Shown here: positions 1 through 8,110 of the stretch, piece by piece | How the letters are laid out: each line of letters opens with the position of its first letter | How positions within the stretch are numbered: the stretch's first letter is position 1 | NCBI GenBank assembly: GCA_050291935.1 | Contig: JBNKKR010000016.1 | Span: 1-64,000 of the forward strand | DNA length: 64,000 bases | Source of the DNA: Desulfocapsa sp050291935 | Lineage (GTDB): Bacteria; Desulfobacterota; Desulfobulbia; Desulfobulbales; Desulfocapsaceae | Reading direction: 5' to 3' | Made by a program: the position numbers and the translations under genes | The notes under the pieces: model-generated | What the model was told of the DNA's origin: nothing | The model's database searches: none | Seen by the model: the letters and a program-made list of their open reading frames with translations, nothing else

Positions 1-1125
1 GCTAATCCGCTCTATTTTATTAAGGCGCAAAAAGAGCTGGTGGCCTGGTTACGCAGCGTAAGCCAGGCAAAAATTGTGTGCGGAGGGGCCGGTTTTACCA
101 TCCTTGCCCGGGAAATATTTGATACGCTTGAGCCGGATTATGGAATAGTCGGCGAGGGGGAGCGTTTTGCAGAGCTTGTTGATGGTCTTGAAGCAGGGCT
201 ATCAGTCGAAAGCATACCCGGGGTGATGACCGCAACCGGGTGCGCGCAGCCTGTCCCCTGGAAGGGCAAACAGCTAAGATCCATAAATGATTCCAGGCAC
301 GCCGGTTTTTACGTAAATCATGGTGGAATGCTGAATCTGCAGTCAAAACGTGGTTGTTCGTTTCGGTGCATCTATTGTCCATACCCACATATTGAGGGGC
401 ATAAACACAGGCGGGTGGACCCGGATGTCGTGGCCGATACGGCCTGTTCCCTGCAGGAGCACGGGGCAAAATATTTTTTTATAACCGACTCTGCCTTTAA
501 TTCGGATGTTGAGCATAGTGTGACGGTGGCAAAGGCCTTTAAAGAGCGAGGTGTGAGTATACCGTGGGGAGGTTTTTTTGCACCCATCAGATTACCGGAT
601 GACTATTTTGCGCAACTTAAGGACTGTGGGCTTAGCCATGTCGAGTTTGGCACCGAATCCCTATCCGATACCATGCTTGCAACCTATCAAAAACCCTTCC
701 GGGTAGAAGACGTTGTCGCAGCCCATACAAATGCAGTGGCGGCAGGAGTCCACGTGGCGCATTACTTTCTTCTTGGTGGACCGGGTGAATCCACTGGGAC
801 AGTGACGGATACGCTGGATGCAATTGAGCGGCTTGAGCGTACGGTCCTTTTTTTCTTTACCGGGATCAGGATCTATCCCCATACAGCCCTTTATGAAATG
901 GCGATAGAAGAAGGGAAAATAACAAAAGAAACCAATTTACTTGAGCCCTGTTATTATCAAAGTGATGCTATTGCTCCCAAAGATATAGAGGCCTTGGTGA
1001 CCAGGCGCAGTGATGGCCGGATTAATTGGGTGGTTGGATCGGGTGGGGAAACCGCAGCAGACATTGTGCGCAGAATGCACGAACGCGGCTTTTGTGGGCC
1101 GTTGTGGGAATATTTGATTAGCTAA
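1..1125 (+). CDS. B12-binding radical SAM protein (5' end missing)
   Basis: The reading frame is open to the first base, so the N-terminus lies outside the window; a GTG at 40 is only an internal candidate start. The visible 374 residues begin inside a cobalamin-binding-type fold, with the typical ending GGAGF then a GEGE turn. A radical SAM core follows with CSFRCIYC, cysteines at about residues 119, 123 and 126 of the visible part, which would hold the 4Fe-4S cluster. Members of this class do methylations, cyclisations and other radical chemistry on unreactive carbons. It is the first gene of a same-strand run of fatty-acid-type genes, so a lipid or polyketide chain is the likely substrate (inference). 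The family call is firm, the reaction unknown. Confidence 0.85.
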   Translation, partial: ANPLYFIKAQKELVAWLRSVSQAKIVCGGAGFTILAREIFDTLEPDYGIVGEGERFAELVDGLEAGLSVESIPGVMTATGCAQPVPWKGKQLRSINDSRHAGFYVNHGGMLNLQSKRGCSFRCIYCPYPHIEGHKHRRVDPDVVADTACSLQEHGAKYFFITDSAFNSDVEHSVTVAKAFKERGVSIPWGGFFAPIRLPDDYFAQLKDCGLSHVEFGTESLSDTMLATYQKPFRVEDVVAAHTNAVAAGVHVAHYFLLGGPGESTGTVTDTLDAIERLERTVLFFFTGIRIYPHTALYEMAIEEGKITKETNLLEPCYYQSDAIAPKDIEALVTRRSDGRINWVVGSGGETAADIVRRMHERGFCGPLWEYLIS

Positions 1126-1186
1126 GAAATGGGCGTAGAATGTTTGAATTATTTTCTTGTACCTGTTACAAACAGATCACCGTGTA

Positions 1187-1555
1187 ATGGCTAGTATGGA
1201 AAAGTGGTATAAATTGCTTTTTATAGCAACTGATGATGATGGCGGAGTCACGGCGCAGGTGAGCACCAGTAGTGACTCCCCATGGTTTTCCGGGCATTTT
1301 CCGGGGGATCCCGTACTGCCGGGTATCGCGCAGTTGGACATGGTGGTTGAATGTATTGAGCAGGCCACCGGTAAAAGATTGTTGGTGCAAGGTCTTAGTA
1401 GAGTAAAATTTAAAAAACTGATCCGACCTGGAGATGTTTTGGATATTCAGGCAACGGTAGGAAAAAGTGAAAAGAGTTTTAATTTTCAAATAATTAATAA
1501 CGATAGACCGGTTTGTTCCGGCAAACTTGAGTTACTACGCAGAAAGGAGCAATGA
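1187..1555 (+). CDS. 3-hydroxyacyl-ACP dehydratase, FabA/FabZ-like single hotdog
   Basis: This small hotdog protein (about 122 aa) should remove water from a 3-hydroxyacyl chain held on the neighbouring acyl carrier protein. The active-site region reads GHFPGDPVLPGIAQLD: His at about residue 37 and, fourteen residues on, Asp rather than the Glu usual in FabZ. Asp at that position is the FabA arrangement, while GHFPG is FabZ-like. I chose ATG 1187 because the family starts shortly before this point; TTG 1157 or ATG 1196 are alternatives and no clear ribosome site decides. It sits 6 bases before the ACP gene. Function as a cluster-specific dehydratase is well supported; isomerase activity is speculation. 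Confidence 0.8.
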   Translation: MASMEKWYKLLFIATDDDGGVTAQVSTSSDSPWFSGHFPGDPVLPGIAQLDMVVECIEQATGKRLLVQGLSRVKFKKLIRPGDVLDIQATVGKSEKSFNFQIINNDRPVCSGKLELLRRKEQ

Positions 1556-1561
1556 AGATTT

Positions 1562-1828
1562 ATGGCTAGTGAGAATAGCGAAACCGTCACCCGTATTGCT
1601 GGAATTATCATTAATGAGTTGAAGTTGGAGGATGTCACCCCTGAGAGCTTTGACAGCGATCTGGATTTGGTGGATGAGGTAGGGATTGATTCCATGGATC
1701 TGGCCACCATTGCTTTGGTTTTACGAGACGAGTATGGAATTCGCATTGATGAAGACGATTACCCCAAACTGACCACCGTTCGTATAATTGCCGATTATAT
1801 TGACACAAAACTTGCTGAAAAAGAGTAG
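1562..1828 (+). CDS. acyl carrier protein
   Basis: An 88-residue acidic helical protein of typical ACP length. The phosphopantetheine attachment motif GIDSMD places the modified serine at about residue 44, followed by the usual helix III and the TVRIIADYI end. It would carry the growing chain between the two ketosynthases, the dehydratases and the thioesterase encoded around it. A Shine-Dalgarno-like AGGAG lies before it in the end of the dehydratase gene. Being a dedicated ACP inside the cluster, it is probably separate from the housekeeping fatty-acid ACP (inference). Confidence 0.93.
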   Translation: MASENSETVTRIAGIIINELKLEDVTPESFDSDLDLVDEVGIDSMDLATIALVLRDEYGIRIDEDDYPKLTTVRIIADYIDTKLAEKE

Positions 1829-1842
1829 GAGATTTTCCTGCA

Positions 1843-2901
1843 ATGAGTGCAACAGCATATAAATTTTCAGATATTATCGGGGTCCCAGCCATTCGTGACC
1901 GATTTGCCAAGGTACGAAACTACTTTTTCCTTCGCGAATCCACCTACGATATGTCCAATCGCTGTAATATTCGCTGCGAGGGTTGCTACTATTATCAGGG
2001 GGAAAAACATCTCTTTGCAGAAAATAGTAATGTCCAGGATTGGCAACAGTTGATGGCAGCGGAAAAGGAGCGGGGGATCACCTTTGTGGTGCTGGCTGGT
2101 GCGGAACCTTCCTTTGTCCCGGAGCTCTGTAAAACCTGTTTTGATGAGATTCCACTGGGTTGTATTGCCAGTAATGGCATCAAGGCTCTGCCCAGGGAGA
2201 TCGACTATCGTATCCATATCTCGGTCTGGGGAAATGATGCCACCAGTTTGAAAATCCGAAAGGCAAAAGATATGTTGCAACGACAGATGGAAAACTATGC
2301 CGGTGATGACCGGGCCATCTGGGTCTATACCTTTACCCCCATCAATATTGATGAAGCCCTGGAAGTGACGGAGAAACTTGCCGCCAATAAGCAGCAGATC
2401 ACCTTCAATATGTTTTCGGCTCCCGTTGGCTATGACGGACCATTACGACATAGCCCTGAGACCTTGGCGCGAACCCGGGCAACCATGATGCACTTGCTTA
2501 AACAGTTTCCGGATACTGTTATTTATTCACCTTACAATGCTGTGGCCCATACAGGCGAGAAAGGGTTACACGATCTTTTTTCCTGTTCCTATCCGCGGAT
2601 GAATCCATCAACGGATATTGGACTTGGCAGATCGTTTAGGCAGTATCGCACCGATCTGCACTGGGACAGGGCGGCGGCTTGTTGTGTGCCTGACACCGAT
2701 TGTGCCGATTGTCGCCATTATGCCGCAGGAAGTGCGGTGGTGACCGCCAGAATGTATCGTCATGCCACGAATCCGCAGCAATTTTCCGCATGGCTGGATT
2801 ATGTGGATACCTATCTCGCCGTGTGGGTGAAAGGGTATCAAAAAGGTGAGAACCTTTGTAATGAATTAGTAGAACCTCCCAGGGAAGGTAAAGAAGAATA
2901 A
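1843..2901 (+). CDS. radical SAM protein, cluster copy 1
   Basis: A 352-residue radical SAM protein. CNIRCEGC (Cys 41, 45, 48) gives the cluster-binding CxxxCxxC motif close to the N-terminus, in the context YDMSNRC. A further cysteine group near residues 283-293 (CC, then C, then C) resembles an auxiliary-cluster or SPASM-like region but is short. The next gene is clearly a paralogue with the same layout, so the two arose by duplication and may act in sequence or as a pair. Embedded between the ACP and ketosynthase genes, it probably acts on an acyl chain bound to the ACP (inference). Similar enzymes occur in clusters proposed for ladderane lipids; that is recollection, not a search result. 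Confidence 0.85.
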   Translation: MSATAYKFSDIIGVPAIRDRFAKVRNYFFLRESTYDMSNRCNIRCEGCYYYQGEKHLFAENSNVQDWQQLMAAEKERGITFVVLAGAEPSFVPELCKTCFDEIPLGCIASNGIKALPREIDYRIHISVWGNDATSLKIRKAKDMLQRQMENYAGDDRAIWVYTFTPINIDEALEVTEKLAANKQQITFNMFSAPVGYDGPLRHSPETLARTRATMMHLLKQFPDTVIYSPYNAVAHTGEKGLHDLFSCSYPRMNPSTDIGLGRSFRQYRTDLHWDRAAACCVPDTDCADCRHYAAGSAVVTARMYRHATNPQQFSAWLDYVDTYLAVWVKGYQKGENLCNELVEPPREGKEE

Positions 2902-2902
2902 A

Positions 2903-3901
2903 ATGAAAACTGTTAGTTCCTTGCTCGATGACCAGTGGTACGAGCGTTATAAAAAAATATCAAGACTCGATATCCGCAGTTCAATTTATGATGTGACAGA
3001 TCGTTGCAATTTGCGCTGTAAAGGCTGTTTCTTTTTTTCTTCAGGTGAGCATGAACGTGCTGCCGAAGAAAAAGATGTGAATAAATGGCACGCTTTTGTG
3101 GAACAGGAGATGGCACGCGGGGTCAATCTTGCCATTTTAATTGGTGGTGAGCCAACCCTGTGTATGGACCGTATCGAGGCATTCTATAAGCGTTTGCCCA
3201 CTTTTTGTGCGACCAATGGACTGATCAAGGTTCCACGTGATCGTTTCCCTGATATGATGGTGGGTCTTTCCCTTTGGGGGGATGCTGAGGATGAAACCAT
3301 TCTGCGCGGCAAAGATACCTTTGCCATCACCAGCAAAAATTATGAGGGTGATCCCCACGCCTATTATCTGTATACCATCACCCCCAAGCAACTTGGAAAA
3401 ACTGAAAAGATAATTAAAAAGATTCAGGACGTTGGGTTGAAAGTACATATGCAACTGCTTTCCAACGATGAAGACGTCAATGGCTTTTCCTGGAAGCCCG
3501 AGGAATTGGTGGCCGTTCGTGATGAAATGGACGCCATGTTGGATGCATATCCCAAAACCGTCGTCTCTTCCAAATATTATCATAAGGTGATTACCACCGG
3601 TCTGATGCTGGGACGGAAGTTCGGGTGGAATGAATGTCCATCGGTGACGATCATGCGTGACAATCGTGACCCTCAGCCCAAACGTTTGATCAACTTTGTC
3701 CGTTGGGCATCGGATCTTAAGACTGTTCACCGTTGTTGTACTTCTGAAACCAGAGACTGTTCCACCTGTAAGGATGGCGCTGCCCATATGAGCTGGGTGA
3801 TGGTCAATAAAAGGGCGCATATCGATACTCCGGAGACTTTGCAGAACTGGATTGAGGTGTATGAGATGTTTGCCAAGCTCTACCAGTTTATCCCGTGGTA
3901 A
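2903..3901 (+). CDS. radical SAM protein, cluster copy 2
   Basis: A 332-residue paralogue of the preceding gene, starting one base after its stop, so translation is probably coupled. CNLRCKGC (Cys 35, 39, 42) binds the radical SAM cluster, again after a YDxxxRC stretch, and the C-terminal cysteine group (CC, C, C near residues 278-289) is kept. No B12-binding domain is present. What the pair does is unknown. Their position between the ACP and two ketosynthases argues for modification of a lipid or polyketide intermediate rather than peptide maturation, since no small precursor peptide gene is visible nearby. Confidence 0.85.
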   Translation: MKTVSSLLDDQWYERYKKISRLDIRSSIYDVTDRCNLRCKGCFFFSSGEHERAAEEKDVNKWHAFVEQEMARGVNLAILIGGEPTLCMDRIEAFYKRLPTFCATNGLIKVPRDRFPDMMVGLSLWGDAEDETILRGKDTFAITSKNYEGDPHAYYLYTITPKQLGKTEKIIKKIQDVGLKVHMQLLSNDEDVNGFSWKPEELVAVRDEMDAMLDAYPKTVVSSKYYHKVITTGLMLGRKFGWNECPSVTIMRDNRDPQPKRLINFVRWASDLKTVHRCCTSETRDCSTCKDGAAHMSWVMVNKRAHIDTPETLQNWIEVYEMFAKLYQFIPW

Positions 3902-3910
3902 TACAAGCTT

Positions 3911-5161
3911 ATGGCTGTTCAATGTCCGGTTATTTTAGGCTATGACGCAATCACCGCGTTGGGGAGCGACTTGGAAGAGGCCTGGCAGCAGGCCCTTGCC
4001 GGGAAAAGTGGCATTGCTCCCCTGACTCGTTTTCCTGTAGATGAGAGCTTTCCGGTGCGAATAGCCGGGCAACTCCCGGATATTGACCACCTCGATTTCC
4101 CTTTCCTTAGTGCGCGCCATCAGGCCAGTTGGAGTTCCCCCGTATTTAAGTATGGAATGCTTTCTGTGGCAAGGGCCCTTAAACGAAGTGGCGTGGCTAT
4201 CACCAAAGACATTGCTTCCCGGGTTGCTGTCACCTACAGCTCGGCCGTTGGTGGCCTTGACGCCGTTCTTGCATCGGACAGGCGCTTGCGCGAAGAAAAG
4301 AGATTACCTCTTCCTTACGCAAATCCAAATTCCTGTATCAATATGGTTGGTGGAAAAATTGCCATTCAGACGGGGGCGCAAGGCCCCATAGTTTCCCCTA
4401 TAACCGCCTGTGCAACAGGACTTACTTCCATGATCACCGGGGCCATGTTCCTTGCCCAGGGGAAGGCCGATGTGGCGATTTGCGGCGCTGTCGATTGTGC
4501 TCTGGTGGAACCCATTGTTGCCGGCTTTCATACCATGAATGGGGCATATAATCCAAAAGAGGGAGAGGAAGATGAAGCGCCGGAACGTGCCAGTAGACCC
4601 TTTTCCATCAATAGGCGCGGCTTTGTAATCGCTGAAGGGGCGGGTGCAATAATACTGGCAAGTGCTGAATTTGCCAAAGCACACGGACTTGACCACAGCA
4701 TGGAACTTGCCGGTTGGGGGATGAGCTCCGATGCCCATCATTTTGTGGCGCCATACTATGAAACCATAAAAAAATGCATGGAAGAGGCCATTGCTGATGC
4801 CGGGTTGTCAGCAGCAGATATTGATGCGGTAAATGCGCATGCTGCTTCAACTAAGGTGGGAGATAAGGTGGAGTTTGACGCCTTGCAGGCGGTTTTTGAG
4901 AATAAAACTGTCCCGGTTAGTGCCAATAAATCGCTGATAGGTCATGCCATGGGCGCTTCATCGGCCATTGAATCGATTTTTGTTTTCCAGGGGATGCGGG
5001 ATGGGCTGTTAGCTCCCACCATAAACTATCAGGCGGATCCTGAAATCGAAATTGATTGTGTCGCTGAAGGAAAAAGGACGCTTGAGCAGGAGTTTGTTCT
5101 GAAGAATTCCTTTGGTTTTGGCGGTTGCAACAGTTGTGCTGTGTTTAAGAGGGTGGGCTAA
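3911..5161 (+). CDS. beta-ketoacyl-ACP synthase, FabF-type (first of pair)
   Basis: A 416-residue thiolase-fold condensing enzyme that extends an acyl-ACP chain with malonyl-ACP. All three catalytic residues are present: Cys at about 167 (TACATG), His at about 310 (NAHAAST, where most family members have HGTST) and His at about 345 (GHAMGAS). The C-terminal glycine-rich NSFGFGGCN is also kept. Because the Cys is intact, this is not a chain-length factor. Its stop is 3 bases from the start of the second ketosynthase, so the two may form a heterodimer, but each could work alone. The Ala in HAAST is a mild departure near the active site. Confidence 0.9.
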   Translation: MAVQCPVILGYDAITALGSDLEEAWQQALAGKSGIAPLTRFPVDESFPVRIAGQLPDIDHLDFPFLSARHQASWSSPVFKYGMLSVARALKRSGVAITKDIASRVAVTYSSAVGGLDAVLASDRRLREEKRLPLPYANPNSCINMVGGKIAIQTGAQGPIVSPITACATGLTSMITGAMFLAQGKADVAICGAVDCALVEPIVAGFHTMNGAYNPKEGEEDEAPERASRPFSINRRGFVIAEGAGAIILASAEFAKAHGLDHSMELAGWGMSSDAHHFVAPYYETIKKCMEEAIADAGLSAADIDAVNAHAASTKVGDKVEFDALQAVFENKTVPVSANKSLIGHAMGASSAIESIFVFQGMRDGLLAPTINYQADPEIEIDCVAEGKRTLEQEFVLKNSFGFGGCNSCAVFKRVG

Positions 5162-5164
5162 GAT

Positions 5165-6433
5165 ATGAAAGCGCCATTAAACAGGAAAGTTTTTGTTTCA
5201 GGTATTGCCGCTGCAACTGCCCTGGGCAAGGATTTTGCCACAACATGGGAAGCCGCGTTGCAGGGGAAGGCTGGGTTTACCAGACTTAGCAAGTGTGCCA
5301 CTACCAGCAGAAGCAATGTGGTGGGTGAAATTCCGGGTTGGGATCCATCGACGTTGCCATACAGCAATCCCAAAGAGCTCACCATCTGGAATGCCGATTA
5401 TGTCTTTCTCACCATGGAGATGTGCAGGCAGGCCCTGGAAGACGCAGGACTTGTTATGGACAAGGAGACAGGGCCGCAAACCGCCTGTTTAATTGGATCC
5501 GCCCTCAATGGTACCGATGCTTACCGGGTGGCCATGGATAATTATATTACCCGTGGACCATTTAAGGTAAGTCCATATCTATTGCCTAATGTATGTGCCA
5601 ATTTACCTGCCGGAAAAGCCGGGATGGAACTTGGGTTTACCGGGCCTATTTTTTCTCCCCAGGGGGCCTGTGCTTCCGCCAATCATGCCATTGGACTTGG
5701 GGCAAGGATGATTCGTGATGGTGAGTGTGAATTTGCCCTGGTTGGGGGTGTTGAAACCTGTCTGGTTCCTGAGATTATCCAAGGTTTTGCCAATATGCTT
5801 GCCACCATTAAGGTGGGAGAAAAGGACAGGGCGTATGCAGATCCCACCCAGGCATCTCGTCCCTTTAGCCTTGATAGAAAGGGTTTTGTATTGGCTGAAG
5901 GCGCCGGCGTGTTGTTGCTGGCATCTGAAGAGAAGATACAGAGCCTGGGACTTCCCAAAAAGGCGGAAATTGTGGGTATAGGTATGACTTCGGATGCCAA
6001 ACATTTCACCAGACCCAATAAGGAGACAATTGTCCGTGCCATCCATGGCGCAATTGATGATGCTGAAATAAGCGCCAGCGATATTGGATCGGTAAATGCC
6101 CATGGTACCTCTACTCCCACTGGAGATGCAACCGAAGTGGAATGTTTGCGAGAGGTCTTTGGCAAAGATGTGTCTCGAGTTCCCGTATCCGCCAACAAGT
6201 CACAGGTGGGTCATAGTTTGGGCGCTTCTGCTGCCATTGAGGCGGCACTTTCAATTACCGCCATGTCGGAAGGGCTGGTTCTTCCCACCGTGAACCATAT
6301 TGCTGATCCTGCATTTGAGGATATTGATGTCGTGCCAAACAAGAGTCGAATGCATAACTATGAGCATGTGTTGTCCAACTCATTTGGCTTTGGTGGAACC
6401 AATTGCTGTATAATTTTTCGAGGCTGCAAGTAA
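5165..6433 (+). CDS. beta-ketoacyl-ACP synthase, FabF-type (second of pair)
   Basis: A 422-residue FabF-like ketosynthase with Cys at about 169 (GACASAN), His at about 313 (NAHGTST) and His at about 350 (GHSLGAS), so it is catalytically complete. It is a diverged relative of the gene before it, with the same NSFGFGGTN end. Two active ketosynthases in tandem differ from the KS/chain-length-factor pairs of aromatic type II polyketide systems and from a plain housekeeping fabF. They may use different chain lengths or substrates. It lies 3 bases before the thioesterase gene in the same transcription unit (inference from spacing). Confidence 0.9.
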   Translation: MKAPLNRKVFVSGIAAATALGKDFATTWEAALQGKAGFTRLSKCATTSRSNVVGEIPGWDPSTLPYSNPKELTIWNADYVFLTMEMCRQALEDAGLVMDKETGPQTACLIGSALNGTDAYRVAMDNYITRGPFKVSPYLLPNVCANLPAGKAGMELGFTGPIFSPQGACASANHAIGLGARMIRDGECEFALVGGVETCLVPEIIQGFANMLATIKVGEKDRAYADPTQASRPFSLDRKGFVLAEGAGVLLLASEEKIQSLGLPKKAEIVGIGMTSDAKHFTRPNKETIVRAIHGAIDDAEISASDIGSVNAHGTSTPTGDATEVECLREVFGKDVSRVPVSANKSQVGHSLGASAAIEAALSITAMSEGLVLPTVNHIADPAFEDIDVVPNKSRMHNYEHVLSNSFGFGGTNCCIIFRGCK

Positions 6434-6436
6434 GGT

Positions 6437-6919
6437 ATGCGACCAAAACCTTTTCGTCCCAAACAGTTGGCCCGGCATCCAAGCCATGTGCTTGATCAAA
6501 ATAGTGGTCTTGTCTGGCATCGTTGTCAAATGCGGACGCTTTATGTGGATACCGATCGTTCGCAGGTTGTATATCATGCCAATTACCTGCGTTATTTTGA
6601 ATTTGGCAGGGCTGAGTTGATGCGGGAATGTGACTATCCGTATAAAAAAATTGAAGAGAGCGGCTATATCTATCCAATTATCAAAACCGAATTAAATTAT
6701 TTCACTCCACTGGTCTATGATGACCTTATGTATATCCATACCCGTCCCGCCAAACGTGAACTGGTAAAACTGCAGTTTGACTATCTTATTACCCGGGCAG
6801 AAGATGAGGAGATTATCTGTACCGGCTTTACCAAACATTGCGCTGTTAACGAGAAAGGGATCCCTGTGGAAATTGACGAGAAAACCATTGCACTCTGGGA
6901 ACAGTTTCCCTTAGGTTGA
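6437..6919 (+). CDS. acyl thioesterase, YbgC/4-hydroxybenzoyl-CoA type hotdog
   Basis: A 160-residue hotdog protein that should hydrolyse an acyl-thioester. The segment YVDTDRSQVVYHANYLRYFE (about residues 37-56) is the family hallmark, with the catalytic Asp at residue 38 or 40. A 30-residue N-terminal extension precedes it; an internal ATG at the LYVD segment would remove it. Located after two ketosynthases and directly before a dehydratase gene, it probably releases the finished chain from the cluster ACP. Family call firm, substrate unknown. Confidence 0.82.
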   Translation: MRPKPFRPKQLARHPSHVLDQNSGLVWHRCQMRTLYVDTDRSQVVYHANYLRYFEFGRAELMRECDYPYKKIEESGYIYPIIKTELNYFTPLVYDDLMYIHTRPAKRELVKLQFDYLITRAEDEEIICTGFTKHCAVNEKGIPVEIDEKTIALWEQFPLG

Positions 6920-6920
6920 T

Positions 6921-7760
6921 ATGGCGGGTCGTATTTCAATTTCCGTTCCTGTTTATCCTTGGTTTTATAACCACCATTTTGTCGGGAAGACCATATTTCC
7001 GGCCGTGGAAATAATGCTCCTGCTGGCGGAAGTCGCCCATGAAGTGGCACCTCACATCCCACTGCAACATATGGTAGAGGCGCGTTTTTTACGACTTCTG
7101 GAAATTCCAGATGGTAGCAAGGAACTTGATCTTTTGGTGGAATATGAAGAGAGTCCTTCGGGGCTTCTCTGTAAACTATTGCAAAAAGTGCAGTTTAAAA
7201 AAATGAGTAGAACTGTGGTGTATGCAACGCTTCGTTTTGCCCGTACAGCAAAGAGACCAAACGCAGTACAGAAAGCAAGCACACGAGAAGATGATAAACA
7301 AGTGGATTGTAAACGTATTTACAAAGAGCTTGTTCCCTTTGGCAAGACCTATAGGACTATTTGTGGTCCCTTACATTTGCGGGGGAAGAGGGCTACCACG
7401 ACATTGCGTGCTGCAGATGTGGGACATACCCAAAAGATGGAACCGGTGCTGGGTTCTCCCTTTCCCCTTGATGGCGCCATGCATGCTGCCTGTGTTTTGG
7501 GGCAGTGCGTGGCCGGTTTTGTCCCTTTTCCAGTGGGCTTTGCAGATCGTGTTATCCATAATCCCACAGTGTGTGGCGTGGACTACTTAAGCACCGTTGA
7601 GCTTGTCTTGCAGGCAGAAGATGAGCTGCAGTTCAATTTAGCAATTTTTGATTCTTTGGGGCATGTCTGTGAAACCGTTGCCGGGTTAGTGATGCGGGAT
7701 GTGACTGGAGGGAGGGTTACACCTCCCCTGGATCTTCCGGATTTGTTAGTTTCTCCATGA
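6921..7760 (+). CDS. stand-alone polyketide-synthase-type dehydratase (double hotdog)
   Basis: This 279-residue protein looks like a free-standing PKS dehydratase domain. The N-terminal hotdog carries the classic HxxxGxxxxP motif (His18, Gly22, Pro27 in HHFVGKTIFP). The C-terminal hotdog has the second catalytic residue in FPLDGAMHA (Asp about 184, followed by His about 188). In modular PKS these residues dehydrate a 3-hydroxyacyl-ACP. A second dehydratase in addition to the small hotdog at 1187 suggests repeated or position-specific dehydration and so an unsaturated chain. It starts 1 base after the thioesterase stop. Its 3' end overlaps the convergent gene by 44 bases. Confidence 0.75.
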   Translation: MAGRISISVPVYPWFYNHHFVGKTIFPAVEIMLLLAEVAHEVAPHIPLQHMVEARFLRLLEIPDGSKELDLLVEYEESPSGLLCKLLQKVQFKKMSRTVVYATLRFARTAKRPNAVQKASTREDDKQVDCKRIYKELVPFGKTYRTICGPLHLRGKRATTTLRAADVGHTQKMEPVLGSPFPLDGAMHAACVLGQCVAGFVPFPVGFADRVIHNPTVCGVDYLSTVELVLQAEDELQFNLAIFDSLGHVCETVAGLVMRDVTGGRVTPPLDLPDLLVSP

Positions 7761-8091
7761 CAACCCGAACCAGCCAACGGGTAAAAATAATAGAATATTT
7801 GGCTCCGGAAAAGTACATGCCAAGGAGAAATACAAGGTGAGAAAATCCGTAGACCAATGGGCCGCCGATCACGGCGATAAGTGGTTCGTTGAGCTTAATG
7901 GCGATAATACCTAGCAGTGCAACCGCCGGCCATCCAAGTAAAGAGGCTAGAATGATTAAGATAATTCCTGTGATAACCCCAAGGGACGGCTTTTCTTTAA
8001 ATGCGGAAAGATCTGCTCTCTCTTCTATTGCGGACTGCACAAAGCTTGTTTTGGCAATTGTAGATAAGATCTTTTTATAGAGTGTTTTCAT
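7717..8091 (-). CDS. small membrane protein of unknown function
   Basis: I do not recognise a named family. The 124-residue product has a soluble charged N-terminus (about 33 residues), two long hydrophobic segments at about 37-70, a third at about 75-97, and a basic C-terminal tail. It points against the surrounding cluster and its 3' end overlaps the dehydratase gene by 44 bases, so it is transcribed separately, diverging from the glycosyltransferase gene 19 bases away. The hydrophobic pattern and good start context favour a real gene; a role with the cluster cannot be claimed. Confidence 0.6.
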   Translation of the reverse strand: MKTLYKKILSTIAKTSFVQSAIEERADLSAFKEKPSLGVITGIILIILASLLGWPAVALLGIIAIKLNEPLIAVIGGPLVYGFSHLVFLLGMYFSGAKYSIIFTRWLVRVVMEKLTNPEDPGEV

Positions 8092-8110
8092 AGCCTGTTT
8101 TTACCTCACA

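Noticed and set aside
3137..3922. Long minus-strand open frame (261 residues) opposite the second radical SAM gene
   Set aside because: Lies entirely antisense to a clear radical SAM gene; its translation shows no domain and is rich in the residues expected from reverse-complement coding sequence.
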